From Pseudodesulfovibrio senegalensis (GTDB lineage: Bacteria > Desulfobacterota > Desulfovibrionia > Desulfovibrionales > Desulfovibrionaceae), in NCBI RefSeq assembly GCF_008830225.1, contig NZ_WAIE01000001.1:310001-374000 (forward strand): a DNA stretch of 64,000 nt, written 5' to 3'. Positions 28,833 through 36,576 of this stretch are shown here, piece by piece. Made by a program: the position numbers and the translations under genes. Every line of letters starts with the position of its first letter. Position 1 is the first letter of the stretch. The notes under the pieces are model-generated. The model was not told the DNA's origin. It worked only from the letters and a program-made list of their open reading frames with translations, and did not search any database.

Positions 28833-30734
28833 ATGAGCAACATGGAAGAATCACGTGAACTGCTATCCGGTATTCAGTGTCCGTCAGACGTGCGGGCATT
28901 GGATTCCAAGCAGCTCCAGGCCTTGGCCGAGGAGTTGCGGCAGACCATAATACGGCAGGTTTCGGGCAGCGGCGGTCATCTGGCCCCGTCTTTGGGGGTC
29001 GTCGAGCTGACCCTTGCCCTCTACAAGGCATACGATTTCGAACAGGACAAGATCGTCTGGGACGTGGGGCATCAGGCGTATGCCCACAAATTGCTGACCG
29101 GGCGTGCCGATCGCTTTTCCTCATTGCGGCAGTTGGACGGCATCAGCGGATTTCCGCGCATGGCCGAAAGCGAATACGACCATTTCGGCGTGGGGCACTC
29201 GTCCACCTCCATTTCCGCTGCGCTGGGCATGGCCACGGCTCGCGATCTGGCCGGGGAAGACCATGACGTGGTGGCGGTGATCGGCGACGGCTCCATGACG
29301 GCCGGGCTGGCCTTTGAAGGCCTGAATCAGGCCGGGGGCATGGGCCGCAAGATGGTGGTGGTGCTCAATGACAACGAAATGTCCATATCCAAGAACGTGG
29401 GCGCGCTGTCTTCGTTTTTGAGCCGCAAGCTGTCCGCGCCGCTTTTGCAGCGGCTCAAGGACGACGTGGAAAACTGGGTTGCCAACGTGCCGGGTATCGG
29501 CGGGGATCTGGCCACCTATGTGAAGCGTTCCGGTGATTCGCTCAAGTCGTTTTTCACGCCCGGCATGTTGTTCGAGGCCTTTCAGTTCACCTATGTCGGG
29601 CCTATCGACGGCCACAACATTGATGAAATGACCAAGGTTTTCGAGCAGGTGCGCCGCATCAACAAGCCGGTTCTGGTGCATGTGCTGACCAAGAAGGGCA
29701 AGGGGTACGAGCCCGCGGAAAACAACCCCACCTATTTTCACGGCGTGGGCCGGTTCGAGCCGGAAACCGGTCTTGCGCGCAAGTTTCCGGGCGCGGCCTA
29801 CCCGTCCTACACGGAAATCTTCGGCAACATGCTCTGTCGCATCGCGGACCGGGACGAGAAGGTGGTGGCCATTACCGCGGCCATGCCCGAAGGCACCGGA
29901 ACCAGTTGTTTCCGGGAGCAGCATCCCGAGCGGTTCGTGGACGTGGGCATCTGCGAGCAGCACGCCGTGACGTATGCGGCCGGGCTGGCCTCGCAGGGAT
30001 TCAAGCCCGCAGTGGCCATCTATTCCACGTTCCTGCAGCGTTCCTACGATCAGGTAATTCATGACGTGTGCCTGCAGAATCTCAATGTGAAACTTTTCCT
30101 TGATCGCGGCGGACTTGTGGGCGAGGACGGGGCCACGCACCATGGCGCGTTCGACATGAGTTATCTGCGCCATATTCCGAATCTGGTATTCATGGCGCCC
30201 AAGGACGAGGCAGAACTGGCCCGCATGATGGTTACGGCCTTTGAATTGGACGGCCCCGTGGCCGTGCGCTACCCGCGCGGCACAGGTGTGGGCGCGGACG
30301 TGGACCCGGAGCCGGAAGTCATTCCCGTGGGGCAGGGTGAAACCTTGCGCACGGGCAGGGACGCTCTGGTGATCACGCTGGGGTCGCGGGTGTATCCCTG
30401 CATGGAAGCGGCCCTTGAGCTGGCGGAGGAAGGCCTTGAAGCCACGGTGTTCAACGCCCGGTTCATCAAGCCGCTGCCCGAGGAAATGCTGCGCGAGCTC
30501 GTGGCGGACCACGACAGCGTTTTGATCGTGGAGGAAAACGCGCTGCCCGGCGGTTTTGGCTCCGCGGTGCTGGAATTCCTGAGCGACAATGCCTTGCTGG
30601 GCGGCCGCACGGTCAGAAGGCTCGGGTTGCCCGACGCCTTTGTGGAACACGGTACGCAAAAGCAACTGCGTTCCTTTGTTGGCATTGACAAACAGGGCAT
30701 CAAGAATGCGCTCAAGGAAATGGTTGGATCCTGA
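28833..30734 (+). CDS. dxs: 1-deoxy-D-xylulose-5-phosphate synthase
   Basis: The thiamine-diphosphate enzyme that condenses pyruvate and glyceraldehyde-3-phosphate, the entry step of the MEP pathway. About 633 residues, normal length. ThDP binding is seen in GDGSMTAGLAFEGLNQAG and LNDNEMSISKNVGAL; GGHLAPSLGVVELTLAL is near the N-terminus; the transketolase C-terminal half has DVGICEQHAVTYAAGLA with the conserved glutamate. The start is ambiguous: ATG at 28833, ATG at 28842 or TTG at 28812 immediately after the ispA stop. A terminator follows. Confidence 0.97.
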   Translation: MSNMEESRELLSGIQCPSDVRALDSKQLQALAEELRQTIIRQVSGSGGHLAPSLGVVELTLALYKAYDFEQDKIVWDVGHQAYAHKLLTGRADRFSSLRQLDGISGFPRMAESEYDHFGVGHSSTSISAALGMATARDLAGEDHDVVAVIGDGSMTAGLAFEGLNQAGGMGRKMVVVLNDNEMSISKNVGALSSFLSRKLSAPLLQRLKDDVENWVANVPGIGGDLATYVKRSGDSLKSFFTPGMLFEAFQFTYVGPIDGHNIDEMTKVFEQVRRINKPVLVHVLTKKGKGYEPAENNPTYFHGVGRFEPETGLARKFPGAAYPSYTEIFGNMLCRIADRDEKVVAITAAMPEGTGTSCFREQHPERFVDVGICEQHAVTYAAGLASQGFKPAVAIYSTFLQRSYDQVIHDVCLQNLNVKLFLDRGGLVGEDGATHHGAFDMSYLRHIPNLVFMAPKDEAELARMMVTAFELDGPVAVRYPRGTGVGADVDPEPEVIPVGQGETLRTGRDALVITLGSRVYPCMEAALELAEEGLEATVFNARFIKPLPEEMLRELVADHDSVLIVEENALPGGFGSAVLEFLSDNALLGGRTVRRLGLPDAFVEHGTQKQLRSFVGIDKQGIKNALKEMVGS

Positions 30735-30752
30735 TCCATCCCATATAGTCGC

Positions 30753-30793
30753 AAAAAAGGCCGTCCCCTTTCCGGAGACGGCCTTTTCTTTTG
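30753..30793. terminator. Bidirectional terminator between dxs and ychJ
   Basis: AAAAAAGGCCGTC and GACGGCCTTTTCTTTT form a stem with an A-run on one side and a T-run on the other, so it can end both dxs (plus) and the convergent YchJ gene (minus). Confidence 0.85.
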
Positions 30794-30807
30794 CCTGAGG
30801 TGCGGTC

Positions 30808-31293
30808 TTAACGGCCGCAGCATTTCTTGTATTTCTTGCCGGAACCGCAGGGGCACGGTTCGTTGCGGCCTACCTTGGCTTCGTTGCGCACGGTCTCGGG
30901 AGGCAGCATGAAGCCCTCCACGTAATACCACTGGCCGTCCTGCTTGCGAAAAATGGAGTGTTCGCGGTGTTCCTGAACCATGTTCTTTTGCTTGAACTTG
31001 GCGGCAAAGGCCACTTCGCCTTCGTCGTCCTTTTCGGTTCCCTTGCGCGTTTCCAGAATGGTCAGTGCGATCCATTCCGAATTTTCGGCCCAGGTACGCA
31101 CGGCTTCGTCGTCGTGCTCGGAAAGCTTTTCCGGGGCAAGGGTTTTCTTGAGGTATTCGATCTGATTCAGTGCGTAGGCCGTGTAGCGTGAGCGCATCAG
31201 AGCTTCGGCCGTGGGGGCCGGGGCGGTTCCGTCGATATATTGGCCGCAGCAGGCGTCGAGCGCCTTGCCTGACCCGCAGGGACATTGGGACAT
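30808..31293 (-). CDS. YchJ/UPF0225 family SEC-C protein
   Basis: A 161-residue protein beginning [17 protein letters not shown] and ending [15 protein letters not shown], so it carries a zinc-binding SEC-C motif at each end with the YchJ (UPF0225) middle domain between, containing [17 protein letters not shown] motifs bind zinc and, in SecA, contact SecB or the ribosome; the role of YchJ is unknown. The ATG at 31293 is chosen because the family starts with this motif; an extension 19 codons upstream is open but unlike the family. Confidence 0.9.
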   Translation of the reverse strand: MSQCPCGSGKALDACCGQYIDGTAPAPTAEALMRSRYTAYALNQIEYLKKTLAPEKLSEHDDEAVRTWAENSEWIALTILETRKGTEKDDEGEVAFAAKFKQKNMVQEHREHSIFRKQDGQWYYVEGFMLPPETVRNEAKVGRNEPCPCGSGKKYKKCCGR

Positions 31294-31404
31294 GGTGAGA
31301 CTCCTTCTCGGTATTTGGCCGGACAGTACCCGAACACGGGCACTTGTCAACCGCTAAAAAATGGCGGGTTGCAGTATGGTGCCAGACCATGGCATCATAT
31401 GTTC

Positions 31405-31836
31405 ATGAGCGAAATGATTCAGATAAATGAACGGGTGTCCATCCCCAAAAAAGAACTCAGGTTCTCCTTCAGCCGCTCTCCGGGGCCGGGGGGACAGCAT
31501 GTGAATACCACGGCCACGCGGGTGACGGTTTTTTTTGACGTGGAAAAAACGCGCAGCCTGACCGAATTGCAGAAAATGGTCGTGAAAGGCAAGTTGCGTC
31601 GTCGCATGGACAAAAAAGGCGTATTGCGTATCAGCGTGCATGATTTCCGGTCGCAGAACCGCAACCGTCAACTGGCCGTGGACCGGTTTGTGGAGATCAT
31701 GCGCGAGGCCCTGCAAAAGGTCTCCAAGCGCAAACCCACCATTCCCACCAAGGGATCCCTGTATCGCGACAAGCGCGTAAAAAAGCGCCGGAGCCAGGTG
31801 AAGCGCATGCGACGCAAGCCGTCCATGGATGATTAG
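31405..31836 (+). CDS. arfB: ArfB/YaeJ-type peptidyl-tRNA hydrolase, ribosome rescue
   Basis: A 143-residue class I release-factor-like protein. The GGQ catalytic loop is SRSPGPGGQHVNTTATRVTV near residue 30, and the C-terminal tail is strongly basic (KRVKKRRSQVKRMRRKP), as in ArfB, whose tail enters the empty mRNA channel of stalled ribosomes. It lacks the stop-codon-recognition domain of RF1/RF2, so it would release peptides from non-stop complexes. The start could be the ATG at 31399 or 31405. It is divergent from ychJ. Confidence 0.93.
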   Translation: MSEMIQINERVSIPKKELRFSFSRSPGPGGQHVNTTATRVTVFFDVEKTRSLTELQKMVVKGKLRRRMDKKGVLRISVHDFRSQNRNRQLAVDRFVEIMREALQKVSKRKPTIPTKGSLYRDKRVKKRRSQVKRMRRKPSMDD

Positions 31837-31904
31837 TGGGCTTCGGAAAACGTTGCAGAAATGGATGTGTGTTGTGCGGACTTTGATTCAGAATTTTCGG
31901 ACAA

Positions 31905-31941
31905 TGAAAAAGCGGCCGAAAGCATAAAGCTTTCGGCCGTT
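31905..31941 (-). terminator. Terminator of the small sigma-28-type gene
   Basis: Read on the minus strand, ACGGCCGAAAGC-TTTAT-GCTTTCGGCCGC is followed by TTTTTC. It lies about 30 bases after the stop of the 68-residue protein gene. Confidence 0.88.
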
Positions 31942-31971
31942 CATGTTTGTTCTCCGGCTTTGCCGGTTGCA

Positions 31972-32178
31972 TCAGCCATTGCCGAGATCTCCGGTGACGG
32001 CTTGGACCAGGTTGCCGTTGGCATTGTAGGTGGCTGTTGCTTCTGTCTTGACAAGCTCTCGTGAAAGTTCAGGGTTTTCAAAAACCTGACGGCGCAGTCG
32101 CATCTTCTTGATGCTCTTCATTTCCTGAGCCAGGTCCTGCCTGTCCTGTGGGGGGCGGACTGCTGACATTTCGACCAT
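31972..32178 (-). CDS. Small protein of unknown function behind a sigma-28-like promoter
   Basis: A 68-residue, soluble-looking protein: a charged helical middle (DLAQEMKSIKKMRLRRQVF) and a C-terminal segment TYNANGNLVQAVTGDL that looks like a beta hairpin. I recognise no family. The ATG at 32178 is chosen because a perfect AAGGAGG lies seven bases upstream; an upstream ATG at 32232 would fall in the leader. Upstream is a near-consensus flagellar sigma-28 promoter, and downstream is its own terminator, so this is a strong monocistronic gene. By inference it belongs to the late flagellar/chemotaxis regulon. Confidence 0.8.
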   Translation of the reverse strand: MVEMSAVRPPQDRQDLAQEMKSIKKMRLRRQVFENPELSRELVKTEATATYNANGNLVQAVTGDLGNG

Positions 32179-32222
32179 AACAAACCTCCTTGTTTGTTTT
32201 TTTGTCTCATGACGTATTGTCT

Positions 32223-32249
32223 TTATCGACAAAAATACAAAAAACTTTA
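32223..32249 (-). promoter_or_regulatory. Sigma-28 (FliA) type promoter
   Basis: On the minus strand, TAAAGTTT (32249-32242), exactly 11 bases, then GTCGATAA (32230-32223). The enterobacterial FliA consensus is TAAAGTTT-N11-GCCGATAA, so only one base differs. The -10 lies 44 bases before the start codon of the 68-residue protein. Confidence 0.8.
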
Positions 32250-32280
32250 GGCCTGTTGTTTAGCGTTGAAATACAGCTGG

Positions 32281-32556
32281 TTAGTTTTTGTCGTCCTTCC
32301 AGTGCCACCAGTTGAGGCGGTCGGGGTCCTGCTCGTCATTGGTCACGAAATTCACGGCACAACGGAATACGTAGAGCACGCAACGGTCCACATGGCAGCC
32401 TTCAAGGGCCATGAGGCTTCGATAGATGGCTTCCGGGTCCTTGTCGCGCAGGTCGTTCGCGGCACGAAAGCCGAGGCGGTAGAGATCGTCGGCAATGCTC
32501 GGCCCCACGCCCGGAATGCGTTGCAGGTCCGCCAGAGCGGCGTCCCGGTCCGGCAT
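32281..32556 (-). CDS. Cdd1-like helix-hairpin-helix protein
   Basis: A 91-residue protein resembling the pathogenicity-locus Cdd1 family (PF11731). LQRIPGVGPSIADDLYRLGF is a helix-hairpin-helix of the kind that binds DNA non-specifically, and CHVDRCVLYVFRCAVNF and the tryptophan-rich end NWWHWKD are typical of the family. Despite the family name there is no evidence of virulence; the role is unknown. The start lies two bases after the hemC stop, so the two are co-transcribed. Confidence 0.85.
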   Translation of the reverse strand: MPDRDAALADLQRIPGVGPSIADDLYRLGFRAANDLRDKDPEAIYRSLMALEGCHVDRCVLYVFRCAVNFVTNDEQDPDRLNWWHWKDDKN

Positions 32557-32558
32557 GG

Positions 32559-33497
32559 CTACTTGATGCCTTCGCGCTGGTATACTTCGCGCAGGATTTC
32601 GTCTCCGCCCGAGGCCAGCACGTCCTTGGCCAGTCCCATGCCCAGTTCCCAGGCATCGTCCACTGCGCCAACCACCTCGAGCCGAATGGGGCGGGAACCG
32701 TCCGTATCCGCCACGAAACCGGTCAGCTTCAGGGTGTTGCCGTCGATTTCGGACCATGCGGCGATGGGCACCTGGCAGCCGCCGTCGAGGCCGGTGAGGA
32801 ATCCGCGCTCGGCCTCCACCTGGTGGCTGGTGTGGTCGTGGTTCAGGAAGGCCAGCATGTCCATGATTTCCTCATCGTCCACACGGTATTCGATGCCCAG
32901 TGCGCCCTGAGCCACTGCGGGCAGAAACTCCGGCGGACCGAGAATGGTCTGGTGCGGGGCAGAGAGGTTGAGGCGCCGCAACCCGGCCGTGGCCACGATG
33001 ATGGCGTCGAACTGGCCGTCGAGCAGCTTGTTGATGCGGGTATCCAGATTGCCGCGCAGGGACGTGATTTTCAGGTCCGGGCGCAGCATGGCCAGCTGGG
33101 ACTGGCGGCGCAGGCTCGATGTGCCCACGTTTGCGCCCCGGGGCAGCCCGTCCAGTCCTTCGTAGTTGACCGAGAGCAGGGAATCGGTGGATTCCTCGCG
33201 TTCCGGGATGACGCCCACTTCAAGGCCATCGGGCAGTTGTGTGGGCACGTCCTTCATGGAGTGCACGGCAATATCCGCGCGTCCGTCCAGCAGGGCTTCT
33301 TCGATTTCCTTGACGAAAAGTCCTTTGCCGCCGACCTTGGCCAGCGGAACGTCCAGAATCTTGTCGCCCTTGGTTTTGATCTGCAGCAATTCCACGGCAA
33401 GGCCCGGATATTCTTCTTTCAGGCAAGCGGAAATATGTTCTGCCTGCCACAGGGCAAGTTTGCTGCCGCGTGTGGCAATGACAATGGTATCCTTCAT
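32559..33497 (-). CDS. hemC: Hydroxymethylbilane synthase (porphobilinogen deaminase)
   Basis: Polymerises four porphobilinogens to hydroxymethylbilane, the substrate of the HemD half of CobA-HemD. The 312-residue protein has [16 protein letters not shown], the [19 protein letters not shown] block, [14 protein letters not shown], and the conserved cysteine for the dipyrromethane cofactor in [12 protein letters not shown]. It sits between the FmdB gene (34 bases upstream) and the cdd1-like gene, with no other haem gene in the cluster. Confidence 0.97.
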   Translation of the reverse strand: MKDTIVIATRGSKLALWQAEHISACLKEEYPGLAVELLQIKTKGDKILDVPLAKVGGKGLFVKEIEEALLDGRADIAVHSMKDVPTQLPDGLEVGVIPEREESTDSLLSVNYEGLDGLPRGANVGTSSLRRQSQLAMLRPDLKITSLRGNLDTRINKLLDGQFDAIIVATAGLRRLNLSAPHQTILGPPEFLPAVAQGALGIEYRVDDEEIMDMLAFLNHDHTSHQVEAERGFLTGLDGGCQVPIAAWSEIDGNTLKLTGFVADTDGSRPIRLEVVGAVDDAWELGMGLAKDVLASGGDEILREVYQREGIK

Positions 33498-33531
33498 GGA
33501 TGAACCCCTATGGGATATATGTGTGCGTGAA

Positions 33532-33795
33532 TCAGCAGCCGCAGCTGGAGCAGTCGCCGCCCGAACAACCGGAGCAGGGAGAACTGCTGCTGAAGCTCGG
33601 GCCGGAATCCGCATCGTCGCTGCCTGCGGATTCGCCGCCCTGTGCGCCGGCACCGAACTTGGACCGGCAGGCGGACATGAGTTTGGCCGTCTGAACGGAC
33701 GAGCACTTGGGGCATGGCGGACATTCGTCACGGTCGAATACGAGTTCTTCGAATTCGTTGCCGCATTTGTTGCATCGGTATTCGAAAATGGGCAT
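33532..33795 (-). CDS. FmdB-family zinc ribbon protein
   Basis: An 87-residue protein beginning [18 protein letters not shown], followed by CPPCPKC, giving the two CxxC knuckles of the FmdB/CxxC_CXXC_SSSS regulatory zinc-ribbon family. The C-terminal part is Ser/Gly/Cys-rich and ends with [14 protein letters not shown], five extra cysteines common in deltaproteobacterial members. The function is unclear; FmdB was first named as a putative regulator of formamidase. It is probably the first gene of the hemC transcript. Confidence 0.88.
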   Translation of the reverse strand: MPIFEYRCNKCGNEFEELVFDRDECPPCPKCSSVQTAKLMSACRSKFGAGAQGGESAGSDDADSGPSFSSSSPCSGCSGGDCSSCGC

Positions 33796-34021
33796 GAAAC
33801 AACTCCGAATTTTTTTCGTTCCTGACAGGCATGCGCCGGAACGAGGCCGCTTTGACATAGCGGAAATTCCGGCGGGTGGCAATGGTCGCTGCCATGCTTC
33901 CGGGGCGAAGATGCATCCGTGTCCCAAGCGCGTGATCATGGCGTTCGCAAGTGGATTTTCATGTCGGATTCGGCTATGAACTTATGCAATCTTAACAATC
34001 TTGCACACGTTGGCGCAGACC

Positions 34022-34915
34022 ATGAACGCATCACGAGAACGCAGGCCCGAGGAACCCGATTTCGGGTGCAGGGGCATTGATGACGACAAGGAGTCGCTTC
34101 GCTGCGTTTTTTCGTCCACCCGTGAAATAACCGTGGGTACCGGAACCACCCAGAAAAAGCATCAGACAAAGGTCTTGTGGTTTGTGGAACAGACTGGCGA
34201 AGATTCCTATTCCATAAAAAAGATCAACCCCCATTTTGTTCCCGTTGGCAAGCCTACGACGGTTTCCTTTGACGAACTCATGACTGATTTCGCGCCCGAG
34301 GTGGAATTGCACATGGGCAAGGTCGGCCCGGCCATGCGCGAATTGCACGAAACGTTGGAACGTGGTGATTCAAACCGGGAAGAAGGGGTTCTCAACAAGG
34401 CCGAATACGAATACGGCCAGGCCCTGATCGTGGACGAACAGAACGTTCGTGCCATATTCGGCCTCGGGCTGGTCTATGCGGACCGAAAGGATCGGGAAAA
34501 TGCCGCGGCTGTTTTTCGCCAGCTGGTGGAGATGGATGCACCGTTTCAGGAAGAACACAAGCACCTGTTCAATGAATTCGGCATTGCCCTGCGCAAGGCC
34601 GAACTGCTTGACGAGTCCGTGGAATATTATTCCCGTGCGCTGGGATTTTCAGAAGACGATGACGACCATCTTTATTACAACCTCGGCCGGGCCCATTACG
34701 AGCGCCATGACTGGCAGCAATGCCTTGATTGCATGGCCCGCGCGCTCGAGCTGAACGGCGGACTTGAAGCGGCCCTTGATTTGTGCGAACTCATCAACGC
34801 GCTTGCCGAGGATGACGACCTGCGGGAAAAGTACCGGAAACCCTCCATTCCCCCGGAGGTCGGGACGCAGGTTGCGGCATTGTTGCAAAAACATGGGCGT
34901 GAGCCCAAGGCCTGA
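34022..34915 (+). CDS. TPR-repeat protein
   Basis: A 297-residue cytosolic protein. The first ~130 residues have no recognised domain (STREITVGTGTTQKKHQTK, VLWFVEQTGEDSYSIKKI). From about 125 there are three to four tetratricopeptide repeats: AEYEYGQALIVDEQNVRAIFG, ENAAAVFRQLVE and DESVEYYSRALGF with LYYNLGRAHYERHDW. TPRs mediate protein-protein contacts; the partner is unknown. The ATG at 34022 is preferred, but a TTG at 34001 is also in frame. It is followed after 63 bases by another gene of unknown function. Confidence 0.8.
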   Translation: MNASRERRPEEPDFGCRGIDDDKESLRCVFSSTREITVGTGTTQKKHQTKVLWFVEQTGEDSYSIKKINPHFVPVGKPTTVSFDELMTDFAPEVELHMGKVGPAMRELHETLERGDSNREEGVLNKAEYEYGQALIVDEQNVRAIFGLGLVYADRKDRENAAAVFRQLVEMDAPFQEEHKHLFNEFGIALRKAELLDESVEYYSRALGFSEDDDDHLYYNLGRAHYERHDWQQCLDCMARALELNGGLEAALDLCELINALAEDDDLREKYRKPSIPPEVGTQVAALLQKHGREPKA

Positions 34916-34978
34916 CCCTATGACTCAATCATTTGAGAATACCGGACAAACCAAGGAAATAGTGCGGGTAACGAATCG

Positions 34979-35566
34979 ATGAAACTGGAAATATCCCTGC
35001 TTGGCGACTACTACGTGGTGGGTCTGATGCATCTGGACCGGACCACCATCAAGAACGGCATGCGCGTGTATGGATCACGCGATTGGGCCGATGCGCTCAT
35101 GCGCATGTCGGGCAGTGGCGATTCCTCGAGGGTGGCCGCGGAGATCAAGGAAAGGACCGGCCGCACCGTGCGCCGTGTCTACGGCAATTCCGGCGTGGTG
35201 CTCGGCGGCGACCATTTCAGTTTCGAGGTCTTCATGGACGGCGTGCCCCAGAATTTTGACAAGGTGCACGAGAACAGCACGCGCATCAGCCTCGGCAAGG
35301 TCACCCGGAACATGCGCGCCAAGGAGATTCTGGGTGTATGCCGGGCCACGGGCATCGGCGGCATCACCTTCTGCTGGGACGGTGTTGACAGTTTTGATCA
35401 GAGCCAACTGGTCATGGAGAGCCACGAGCTTTCACACGTGCTCAACGAGCCGAACACCTTCAAGCTGATTTTCAACCTCTTCTATGCGGGCCGGGCAGCA
35501 GACTACCAACGCCGCGAGGAACGCGACGCCCTGATGCCGCTCAAGCATTTCTTCCACATACTCTGA
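34979..35566 (+). CDS. Conserved-looking protein of unknown function
   Basis: A 195-residue protein without signal peptide or obvious membrane span. I recognise no family. It is rich in beta-type segments (EISLLGDYYVVGLMHLDRTT), contains RRVYGNSGVVLGGDHFSFEVF, and near residue 140 ITFCWDGVDSFDQSQLV, followed by an HELSHVL stretch that superficially resembles a metal-binding HExxH but lacks the exact spacing. It follows the TPR gene on the same strand, probably in one operon, and converges with the DUF4412 gene. Confidence 0.6.
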   Translation: MKLEISLLGDYYVVGLMHLDRTTIKNGMRVYGSRDWADALMRMSGSGDSSRVAAEIKERTGRTVRRVYGNSGVVLGGDHFSFEVFMDGVPQNFDKVHENSTRISLGKVTRNMRAKEILGVCRATGIGGITFCWDGVDSFDQSQLVMESHELSHVLNEPNTFKLIFNLFYAGRAADYQRREERDALMPLKHFFHIL

Positions 35567-35611
35567 CCAGCGGGAGCCGTTGCGGCCCGTCCGGGCAGTC
35601 CTCGTTTCCGG

Positions 35612-36400
35612 CTAGTTGAACAGGCCGTTGAATACGTCCCGCACGCCTTGGCGCACTTCGTCGATGGCCGCGTCCTTGGCTTCGTCGTGGGCCGCCTGCC
35701 CGATGTCTTCGGCGTCCTGATTCACGGTATTGCCCTGCTGAGCGGGTTGCCCCATGTTCACGGCATGGCTTCCGGCGGGCAGATCGTAGCTGGAAGCGTC
35801 CAGCGAAGCCTTTTTCAGGCTGATCAGGCGCATTTCGTCGCCATAGCGCAGCACGCCGCCATATCCCTTGGCCACGGCATCGTCGCACACGGCCTTGAGC
35901 GCCTGCGCGGATTCCTGGCCCATGGACTGGCTCATGCGTTCGGCAAGGGCCATCCAGCCCTGGTTGGCGCGCTTGATGTCCGAATGGGTGCTCATGACCA
36001 CCTCGTCGCGGCGTACCAGCTTGCCCTTGTCCGTGACCTCGACCTCATAGACCGTGCCCGTGTATCCGGCGATTTTTTCCCTGCGGCTGGTTTTGGTGTA
36101 GCGGACATCCATGTCTTCGATATCCGCTGCCGCGGATTGGCCGAACATGGAGCCCATGCCCGCCATGCGGTCCATGTCCATGTATTGCCACTGGCCGTCG
36201 GATTTGCTGACCGCGTATACCTTGTTGTCCTTGAGCAGCATGTAGTGGTCCGGCCCGGTGTCCATGCGCACGTGCGCGGCGTCCCGCGTGCTCATGACCA
36301 CGGTGCTGCCGTCCTGATAGTGATAGGTGGCGACGATGTCCCCGGCATGGGCAAGCGCCGGGCACGCCAGCAGAATGAGAAAAATCGCAAACCTGTACAT
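35612..36400 (-). CDS. DUF4412-type periplasmic protein
   Basis: A 262-residue exported protein with a signal peptide (MYRFAIFLILLACPALAHAG, cleavage near residue 19). The mature part begins DIVATYHYQDGSTVVMSTRD and includes EKIAGYTGTVYEVEVTDKGK, matching the DUF4412 pattern of a beta-rich periplasmic domain. The C-terminal ~60 residues are an acidic helical tail ending VRQGVRDVFNGLFN. The ATG at 36400 follows GGAGGG; an earlier in-frame ATG would place the signal peptide internally. The function is unknown. Confidence 0.75.
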   Translation of the reverse strand: MYRFAIFLILLACPALAHAGDIVATYHYQDGSTVVMSTRDAAHVRMDTGPDHYMLLKDNKVYAVSKSDGQWQYMDMDRMAGMGSMFGQSAAADIEDMDVRYTKTSRREKIAGYTGTVYEVEVTDKGKLVRRDEVVMSTHSDIKRANQGWMALAERMSQSMGQESAQALKAVCDDAVAKGYGGVLRYGDEMRLISLKKASLDASSYDLPAGSHAVNMGQPAQQGNTVNQDAEDIGQAAHDEAKDAAIDEVRQGVRDVFNGLFN

Positions 36401-36576
36401 GGCATCCCTCCTGTGCATGGTTCTTTGCATGTTTTTATTATCCGCTTTGGGAAACAAAGTCGACTTTTGTGTAGGAGAATTGCAAAAGTCCAAAATTCCA
36501 TGTGGATGGAACATGGTTCAGGGGATTTCCGGCGCAAGGCTGCTGTGCCCTTCGGCGGCCGCAGATCGCGAAATGT

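Noticed and set aside
35400-35470. A zinc-protease HExxH site in the 195-residue unknown protein
   Set aside because: The sequence is HELSHVL, which has H-E-x-x-H spacing by chance, but there is no third ligand, surrounding helix pattern or protease fold cue; I do not assign it as a peptidase.
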